From contig NC_033567.1 of NCBI RefSeq assembly GCF_001680005.1, positions 4,216,001 to 4,280,000 of the forward strand: a stretch of DNA of 64,000 nucleotides, given 5' to 3'. Positions 56,455 to 64,000 of the stretch are shown piece after piece. Under the pieces are notes generated by a model that saw only the letters and a program-made list of their open reading frames with translations, ran no database searches and was not told where the DNA came from. Origin of the DNA: Plasmodium coatneyi (lineage: Eukaryota; Apicomplexa; Aconoidasida; Haemosporida; Plasmodiidae). A program made the translations under genes and the position numbers. How positions within the stretch are numbered: position 1 is the first letter of the stretch; every line of letters begins with the position of its first letter.

Positions 56455-57766
56455 TAGGTCTAGCAGTTCCAAGCTGAACTGGTGCGAAAAGACGGCATAA
56501 AGGAATGGGAAAAAAGAAGAAAACATAGAACATAAAGCATAATTTGATAAGTATAATTTGTTGCAGTGTGAAGAGGCTTCTGTGCCTTTTTTTGTCCTCA
56601 CACTTAGCAAGCGTATTTGTTTGCCTGTTCATTCGGGCGTCTTACCAACACCGTGGTGCGTACACTCAGGAACACTTCGGTTAATAGCCCTGGGAAACGT
56701 TCCATTGTGGTGGTTCAAAATACGCATCATTTGTTAGCATGACAAAAAAAACGAGGTTCACTCCTGCATGGGAGATACACTGTTGGGAATATCCCCATGT
56801 AATGAATTCTTCAATATGTTCTCCTAAACATGTGAACAGGAAGTTTGAAAGGTGTTTGTGCAAGGTTTTTTGCTAGTAATCTTTTATTGTCTCCGCTTTG
56901 GTACTACCTCTTTTTTTTTTTTCTTTTATCCGCCCCATTATAAATAAAAGAATGGCGCATGAAAAATTCCTTTTTTTTCATTTTATTCGAGAATAACATT
57001 TTTTTTTTGTTTGTTTTGTTTTGTTGCATAGTTCGCGTCAAATGAACACAAACGAACGAAAGTCTAAAACGCGGGACTGCTATTTTGTGTTTCAATGTGA
57101 ACGCTTTTTGGAGGAACAAATGCGGAGGTGTATGCCAATCGTCCAGCTAACTGCAGTGCAACGGAAAAAGGCAGGCATGCACTGGTACCATGGCGCATTT
57201 GTCCAACCGCCCAGAAGTGCGAGTCTGAAAGAGTATAATTTAGCATTTGCCCTGTTGACCAGTTAACCAAATGAACAAAGGATGCATGAAAAAATCCCCC
57301 CCGAATTGAAACGCAATATGCAGTGGCATGTGCAGCCCAGAAAATTCACTCACCATTCGGTAGTGCGCAGTTTTGAATACGCCACTCCCGTCCACCCATT
57401 TTGCGAATTCCTTCGCATTTTAAAGCTGCAGAAATGGCCCCAATTTGGTGAAGTCTTACTTGTCTGATTTTTTTTTTTTTTTTCCACCAAAAAAAGTTGG
57501 AAGGCATCACATGCAAAATACTTATTTTATTGTGTATGCCATGTTTCACCCTTTTAAAAGGCGTGAAAAAGGAAGTTTTTGCAAAAACGATTTTCCCCTT
57601 ATTGGTGCGAAAAAAGGAGGGGCAACGCATATTTGCCTGCCCTGAAATCAGACTAGCTAAACTGTTCTTTTTTCCTTTTTTTATGAACAGGTCAGATAAA
57701 AACGCAAATACACATACATTTTGAACAATTTTATATGAACAATTTTAAGAAAAAAAAAAAAAAAAA
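56455..57766. promoter_or_regulatory. Intergenic region between Rrp6 and the coiled-coil gene
   Basis: This is 1.3 kb between two plus-strand genes, containing the 3' end of RRP6 and the promoter of the next gene. T-rich runs are near 56910 and 57470, and a poly(A) runs right up to the downstream start codon. No gene seen. Confidence 0.55.
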
Positions 57767-59218
57767 ATGGCTAGCATTCCAGAGAAAATTGGAAGACCTG
57801 GGGATAATGAAGCAGATATGAGAACACTGAACATAAGTAACAGCTCGAAACATGACTTAAGCAATGATGAAAGTTACAAAAAGTTGAAGGAAGACAAGAA
57901 GAGGATGAAGAAGGAATTGTTAATTAAGGACAGTGAAATAAAGAGCTTAAGGAAATTATTGGAAGAAAGAGACAAGGACACGAAAATAAATTATATACCA
58001 CTGAATGAAGCTAGGAAAATTACATATAAAGCATTACGGAAAGGATCAGCGGCACAGAAATTCATCTACCTAATAGAAAGTAACAGTATCAATTATAAGT
58101 TGAAAAAGAATGCCATCAACCAGCTGGTACTTAACGCGTTTGGAGTTATGCATCACCAGAAGAATAGGTATCCTGAAATTTTGAAGTATACGGACTCCCA
58201 TTTGAAATTATTTAGGCAGGAGCAATTAATTCTGTTGGCAGAAAATGAAAGGCTAACATTACAAATGAAGGAATTAAAAAAACAGCTTTTGGATAACAAA
58301 ATTGAAATTTTAAAAAAAAATGAAAAAAATTTAATAATGTCTATGAGGAAGGGAATGAAGGAAATACCATCCGCCGCGGGAGTAACAGGCGTGGATGAAG
58401 ATGGAGACAACTACGTAGAACTAGACGCAGATATTGTGGAAAAAAATTTCATAAATTTAATAAAAAATTTTAAAATTGCACAGTTAAAGTTACTATTTTA
58501 TGCATTCAGAAAGTTAAGCAACAACTTATATTACAATGCTGACCCTGTGAATATTAGTGCCAGCATGAGTTCTTCACTTAAACGGGGTGTAGACATTCTG
58601 AGCAACATACTCAGGTATAAAAAGCGTATCTCTACATGTGCGGCATTTTATAAATTGCTAACACATAATGATAACAATTTTGTATATAACAATAGGAGGT
58701 ATTCCGAACAGAGTCACATGGTCCCATTTGTTAACCCAACATGCTTCATACAAAATGGTAATAAAAAAATTGGGGAGGGAATTTCCAACTATGTGTTTAA
58801 GCCCTACTACTATGACAACTTGCCTAGCGCTACATACGACATGCGAAGGAAGAAATGCTCTTTGCAAAAATTAAAAAAGAATTGTATAATGAAGAACTTA
58901 GCTACGGATGGGGATAACCAATATCGTGTTAGCAATGCGGAATGCGAAACCATTCTTGATCCTTTTTCTCGTGAACATCGGATGAATGCATGCAATGCTG
59001 ACACGAATGAGCGTAGCCATGCCGATAACACGAACGGGACTAATCGTAGAATTTACAAAAACTGTTACTTGGGTTTAGAGGTAAATAAAAACCATAATGA
59101 TGATTTTGAGAAGCGTACCTGCTCCAGCGATTTAGACCTTGACTACCTCGCAGAATTTAGTAACTACGACAGGGAGAAGTTCATCGACATGTTCATATCG
59201 GAGACGTCCAAGAGGTGA
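57767..59218 (+). CDS. Coiled-coil protein, conserved in Plasmodium, unknown function
   Basis: A 483-residue single-exon protein. Residues ~40-75 and ~145-195 are Lys/Glu/Leu-rich with heptad spacing, so coiled coils are likely. An ordered helical block at about 85-130 (NEARKITYKALRKGSAAQKF, NAINQLVLNAFG) and another near 225-290 (FKIAQLKLLFYAFRKL) look conserved and globular. The C-terminal third is Asn/Tyr-rich. No signal peptide, membrane segment or recognisable domain was found. The start ATG sits directly after a run of about 17 A, a common Plasmodium context. I do not recognise the family; a cytoskeletal or cell-division role would be speculation. Confidence 0.85.
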   Translation: MASIPEKIGRPGDNEADMRTLNISNSSKHDLSNDESYKKLKEDKKRMKKELLIKDSEIKSLRKLLEERDKDTKINYIPLNEARKITYKALRKGSAAQKFIYLIESNSINYKLKKNAINQLVLNAFGVMHHQKNRYPEILKYTDSHLKLFRQEQLILLAENERLTLQMKELKKQLLDNKIEILKKNEKNLIMSMRKGMKEIPSAAGVTGVDEDGDNYVELDADIVEKNFINLIKNFKIAQLKLLFYAFRKLSNNLYYNADPVNISASMSSSLKRGVDILSNILRYKKRISTCAAFYKLLTHNDNNFVYNNRRYSEQSHMVPFVNPTCFIQNGNKKIGEGISNYVFKPYYYDNLPSATYDMRRKKCSLQKLKKNCIMKNLATDGDNQYRVSNAECETILDPFSREHRMNACNADTNERSHADNTNGTNRRIYKNCYLGLEVNKNHNDDFEKRTCSSDLDLDYLAEFSNYDREKFIDMFISETSKR

Positions 59219-60826
59219 CCCGGGTGGAGGAGAAAAATGGACTAGAACAGCATCCGAATGGGAATAAATAACCCCCACATAGTGTATACTCATTCCGGTG
59301 CATATCTATACACCATCTGAACCTCTGCACATGTACAACATCCCTGTGTGACGTTTAAAGAGGTACTAATCCATGTGAATTAATTAAATTGGGAAGGAGC
59401 AACCCTCTATGTGCGCCGCTAGTTTCGGGGTTACCTTTCTCCCTTTCCCGCGGTATAGTGTTTTGTTAAATTTTTTTAAAAAAAGGGGAACTCTGTCATT
59501 GCGCTATTTAGGGTAGTCCCCTCCAGGGTAATAACATTTATGCCACTACAGAGCTGCTGCTGATGCGATGCCCTTTACTACTGCCTATGTGCCCCCCCAT
59601 ACGTTCCACAAACGATACTTGCCGCCATGCAGCTCTAGTAGACATGTACGTGCATAATTTTGTGTCGCTTTTTTTGTCCGTTCCGTATTCCTTTTCACGT
59701 AAGGGGCAGCCACCATTAGATCATTTCGGTTGGCAACTCCTTGGTTTGTTTCGTTTTGCTCCTTTTTTCTTCCCCAGTTTATAAGGCGTACTACGCCACA
59801 AAGCAACCGAAAGGGGGAGTCACATGTGCATGCAGGAGGCCGCCTACAGGTCAGTCACTTCTTCGTCCAGGCCACTGACACGTGAGACGTAGTTCCCCAC
59901 ATTCCCCGTTGCATTCACAATTTCTTACACAATTAAAAGTTGTAATTTTGTTCATTTGAATGAATAATTAAATTAAGCTAACATTTTTAGTTCTATATTT
60001 GAGACTTGTCAAAAAAAAAAAAAAAAAGTAAAGACGTGGTCATAAAAAAGGCAGCATTGGCACAGCTACGCTACAGCAAAATAGCCTCAATAACTGATAC
60101 AACAGTATGTAACAATAAATAGGGTAAAATAAATGGGAGGGGGAGAGAGATACCCACGAACAAGTAGACGTGGTGGCTAACGCATGTATAAAATGCTAAA
60201 TTTCAAAATAAAAAAAAAAAAATTGCAAAAATATTGATAAATATTTAACGCTTGAGGAAAATACATCAAATGGAGAATGTGTGCATTTTGCAAACAAACG
60301 TAGGAATTAAAATTTATATAACTAGACGTTTTGTCTACAAGCACGGGGGGTGCATCTCGCATGAAGGACACTCCGCGTGACATACGAAGACGCACATGTC
60401 GTGGGAGGGTAATCAAAAAAACAACTCATTTCACACATGTGCATGCATTTTAACACTTTTAAAAAATGTGCCCTCCCCTTTGGTACTGAATTTAAAAATG
60501 TGTGAATGGGCGAGGGGGAAAGAAAAAAGTGAAAAAAATGGGAAAAGACGTCAAAAAAAAATGTGGAAAAAATGGGTATAATAACAATATACGTTTTAAT
60601 ATATACACATGTGCATATACGTGTATGCTCATGGTGGGGAGCTGGCGCTTTTACCCGCTTGGGGGGGGCAAAGGCCGATCGAAGTAAAAACAAAACTAAA
60701 AAAATAGCAAAATTGGAAAAAATGGTAAAAATGGTAAAAATGGAAAAAAATAAACAATAAAAAATAAAACAAAAACGCGTCCGCTCCTAGGACCACGTCT
60801 GCCGCTTGACCGGTCCACGGCGCACC
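59219..60826. other. Convergent 3' region, coiled-coil gene / AP2-O5
   Basis: This is 1.6 kb between the stop codons of two convergent genes. TGCATGCA occurs at 59827-59834 and 60440-60447. A-rich tracts lie at about 60011-60027 and 60700-60770. Open frames are short and unsupported. Confidence 0.5.
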
Positions 60827-63259
60827 TCACAGTTTGTCCAGATAAAACAGCTGGTCCTTCAAATCCATGTGACTAGGAAGCTTACTATTCTTTATACACT
60901 CGCTAAATAACTCCAGGTAGGGTTCCAATTCGTTAATGTGCTTGGTAAATTTGGCACTTTTCAAACACAACCGCAAGGAATTGATATACCTTTCCCTTTT
61001 CTCTATCCCTACGGGTATTTTGGGGATAACGTTTTTTTTTAAATCCTGCAAAATTAAGGACAAGGCTTCCCTTGTGAGGTCAATAAAGTTTGCCTTACAT
61101 TCATCTTTGTTCTGGCTATAGCTACAATAATCCGAGTAACAGTCGTTTGAAAAAATAATGTTATATTCTTTTTCCTTGTTTGTTCCTTTGTTCCTTCGCT
61201 CTTTGTAGACGATGTTATCACTGTATTCATAATTCATTGGCTTTATGAAGTAGAAATTCTCGTTGGTCTCTTCCGGAGAATCAACTTGAAAATCCTGATC
61301 CGTTATGATACAGGCGTTGTTACTGGATCGGGTGCTGTTGCTGTTTCCTGTGTTGTTGCTGGATCGTGTGTTGTGGCTCGAGCGGGTCTTATGGTAGGTG
61401 CTTCCGTTTGAAGCGTTTTGCTGGTTCAGCTGGCCCCTATGGTAGGCACTATCATAGCTACCATCGTAAACGTTGTTGTAACCCTCATTGTGAGTGCCAT
61501 GTTGGTAGTTCTGCGTAGCGCTTGAGCGGGTATTCAAGCTACCGACATTTTGGAAATCGTCGTGGCTGTTTTTCTTACCCTGCCCGTTTTGCCCCTTCTG
61601 AGCCAACTGTGCAGCCTGAACACCGCTGTTCCGTGTGCTACGTGTGTTGCGCGTATTGTGCGTGTTTTGCGTGGCATGACTGGTTGTATTATTGTGGTCA
61701 TTGTGGTTACTACCCTCGTGGTAAGCCGAAGTGGACATAACAGCGGGGTCACCACCGTTGCTATCCCCACCATTGTCTTTCCTAACCAGATAACTGAATT
61801 TATCCTTTGTGGTTTTTTTCCTCTTTCTATTATCCCCTTCGTAACCGTCTAGGGTCTCCACAAGGGTCTCACTTTGTCGCTTCCCATTTTGTGTCTGCAC
61901 TGAGTGGTTCCCCTTTTCTTTGTAACTGTTCACCTCATCAACCGTTAAGCTGCTGCTGTTGCACTTATCCGTTGTGGCATTGTAGTTACGGCTGCTCCGT
62001 CTGGTCACAGTATAACTTGAACCTTCCGTGTTATGAAAGCTGTTTCCGTTGGGCTGTTGCCCTTTGGAAATGCCGTTGGTTCCTGCCCCCCTGGTGGTAC
62101 TATTTCTACCCTGGGAGACCTTCGATGGGGTTGCTCCTCTGAGGTTGTTACTTCCTCCCTTGGGGCTTCCGCCATACCCTTTCGAGGTGCTGCTATTGCG
62201 CTTCATATTATTGGAATTGCTTCCCTTCGTGACGCTGCTCCCTTTTAGGTTCAAATTTCCCTTGTTATTATAATTCCCTCTCATATTGTATCCTCTGGAG
62301 GTGGCTGGACTAACACTGGAATTGTTGCTCGCTTTGTAAAAAGAAGTATCATCCTCGTTTTTCTCATTTTTTCCCTCTTTTTTATTTAACTCTTCCAGGG
62401 ATTTATTACTCCCCCTTCTTGTGTTGTAACGTCTTCTTCGTTCGGGTCCTTCTTCCGCTCCGTTTGCACTTGCACTTGCGCTAATACTAGCATTTGTAAC
62501 TGCACTGGCATTTTCGCTATTTATGGTAGCTAAACTTCCTATATCCATGGACTCCTGTGCCTCAAGTTTTGCGTGATGTGTTCCACCTGCTTCATTGTAG
62601 CTGTATGTTCTGGTTCTTCCTCTGCCGTAGTTCCTCGGCTCATTTTTAAGTTTCGCGTATACACCATTGCTTTGGGGCAGAGTGGATTCCACACCGTTTA
62701 CGTTCCCACTCGGGGCGTGGCCAGCTTGGCTAGTCCCTCCGTTAGCTTCTCCGTTGGCTTGCGCGTTGACTTTCCCGTTGGTTTCCCCCTTTGCGGCCCC
62801 CTTCGCTAGGGGGTTCAAATTAATGACGGTTGAATTTTTACACTCAAGGGCAAGCATTCTGGCTGTCTTAAATCCATGTTTCTTCACAGAAAAAACACGA
62901 AGGTGTCTGCCACTTCCTTTAACGCAAGCTAGCCAGCACTTCGTTCTGGCATTATACCAGACGCCTTTATTTTTGGTGTTGTCTCCATTTGCTACGTACG
63001 ATTCGGGTTCGTTCTCATCTATTCCTTTTTCGTGTACCCCATTTTCTGTTGCGACATTGGCAGGGATTTCTACAAAAAGGGGGAAAAAGAAGCAACATCA
63101 AGTATGATGGATACAACTAAAGAAGCTCTTCTGGTGGTCATCCCAGAAGACACATCTACCCGTTCAGATACGAATGGGTTGTACTTGGTGTAACTGCACA
63201 TTGGTACCCTTACCTTTCTTACTCCCATTGGCGTCTGCGTTCTCTTCGTAATTTATCAT
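60827..63259 (-). CDS. AP2-O5: ApiAP2 transcription factor with C-terminal ACDC domain (AP2-O5)
   Basis: Exons 63259-63214 and 63069-60827 join in phase 1 across a GTAAGG...TAG intron and give 762 residues. Exon 1 is only 46 bases. The AP2 DNA-binding domain is at about 50-100 (KGVWYNARTKCWLACV, then FSVKKHGFKTARMLALE), close to the N-terminus. A long Asn/Ser/Thr/Gly-rich stretch follows. The last ~85 residues (FIDLTREALSLILQDL to FYLDKL) are an ACDC domain, the AP2-coincident C-terminal helical domain of many Plasmodium ApiAP2 proteins. Position at the end of the syntenic block identifies it as the AP2-O5 orthologue. Members with this architecture are stage-specific regulators. Repeated TRSSNN-type segments near 61310-61390 are low complexity. 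Confidence 0.92.
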
Positions 63260-64000
63260 GATCACTGTGGGTTATTAATATATGATCTTTTTTGTATAAT
63301 TACACATATGCGTATGGCGTCACACGGAACTACAACCAAGTAGACACGTGCAAGGCGGAGCGGGGAGTGCATACAAAGTGGGTAGATTGTTAGACAAAGC
63401 GCGAAGATGGCAAACAGGTTGCAAAAAAAGAAAAAAAAACACGAATTAGTTTCCACCTTGAAGGGATTACGACACGGGGAGAATAACCCAACTGGAGGGA
63501 AACTTGATATTTCTTCGTGGCGCTCTTGACATGCAAGTACAGGTGTGCACAAAAATGCCACGACAAGGGCACCTGTAGAACTGTGAGTCCTGCAGATCTA
63601 TGTATACATGTCTATGTATAGACAAACGTACATGCATACAAACGAGCGAAATGTGTTTTTTTATCCAGTGACCCTCTCCCCAGATAACAACGTCGGAGAG
63701 TCGTTGCTTCGTAAACTCGTGTCTAGGCAGTTACTAATATCCCCCCGTTAGGTGAGCCTAGTAAGTTCATAATAAAAAAAAAAAAAAAAAAAAAAAAAGA
63801 AAAGATCCACCCAGTTGCGAAGGAACAAAAAACAAAGGGGAGTAACACAGTATCAGGTGTAGAAGGCAAACGCATGTAATCACTCACAAGGCCTGAAGAC
63901 ATACACATATATATCTATGTATACATTTTATATATGTGTTTACACTACTGCCTGTACAAGGTGCACAAATCAACAATTGGCACAGGGCGCGTTCGCACGT
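63260..64000. promoter_or_regulatory. Upstream region of AP2-O5
   Basis: The last 0.74 kb holds the presumed AP2-O5 promoter and 5' UTR. A poly(A) of about 25 is at 63774-63798 and TA-rich sequence near 63905-63930. No gene seen before the window ends. Confidence 0.5.
63774..63798. repeat. Poly(A) tract, about 25 bases
   Basis: An uninterrupted homopolymer about 515 bases upstream of the AP2-O5 start codon. Confidence 0.9.

Noticed and set aside
1..64000. CRISPR arrays, transposons, operons or a centromere
   Set aside because: No spaced direct repeats, no transposase-like protein, monocistronic eukaryotic gene organisation, and no kilobase-scale block of extreme A+T as in Plasmodium centromeres.

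Overview
The window is nuclear DNA from a malaria parasite of the Plasmodium vivax/knowlesi/cynomolgi type. Seen directly: base composition is moderate (by eye near 40% G+C, far above P. falciparum). Intergenic DNA is studded with poly(A)/poly(T) tracts and TA microsatellites. Introns are short GT-AG types with T-rich acceptors, and the proteins carry long hydrophilic low-complexity inserts. Recognisable landmarks are eEF2, SRP54, a Hel2/ZNF598-type E3 ligase, Rrp6 and an ApiAP2 factor with an ACDC domain. From memory this matches the P. falciparum chromosome 14 block running from eEF2 (PF3D7_1451100) down to AP2-O5 (PF3D7_1449500). Seventeen genes are seen here and seventeen consecutive locus numbers are expected there, so conserved protein genes are unlikely to be missing from the gaps.

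Layout. 1-12 kb: eEF2 (-), a 3.6 kb divergent promoter region, a P-loop GTPase-like protein (+) and a three-exon thiolase (-). 12-20 kb: a membrane protein (+), a Cwc21/SRRM2-type splicing factor (-) and an RlmI-like RNA methyltransferase (+). 21-35 kb: a four-exon gene whose conserved parts look like the NELF-B/COBRA1 subunit of the negative elongation factor (+), then a two-exon Hel2/ZNF598 ribosome-collision E3 ligase (+). 35-42 kb: the Tah18/NDOR1 diflavin reductase (-), a small three-exon CX3C protein (-) and SRP54 (+). 43-51 kb: a nine-exon Ser/Thr kinase with a predicted myristoylated N-terminus (-) and a MAGE/Nse3-like protein (+). 51-64 kb: a small Cys-rich protein (-), Rrp6/EXOSC10 (+), a coiled-coil protein (+) and the two-exon ApiAP2 gene AP2-O5 (-).

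The genes are ordinary housekeeping and regulatory genes. They do not form an operon or a mobile element. Several act in RNA metabolism (transcription pausing, splicing, RNA methylation, ribosome-collision response, exosome), but that is a loose theme and no co-regulated system is claimed.

The most interesting observations are three. (1) There is an apparent NELF-B homologue with a huge acidic repeat-bearing insert, in a lineage where NELF is not generally discussed. (2) The Rrp6 homologue appears to have lost all four metal-binding DEDD residues. (3) The thiolase keeps its nucleophilic Cys and its His but lacks the second catalytic Cys. I assembled the multi-exon gene models by hand from splice sites, reading phase and domain continuity. 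RNA-seq would test all of them.
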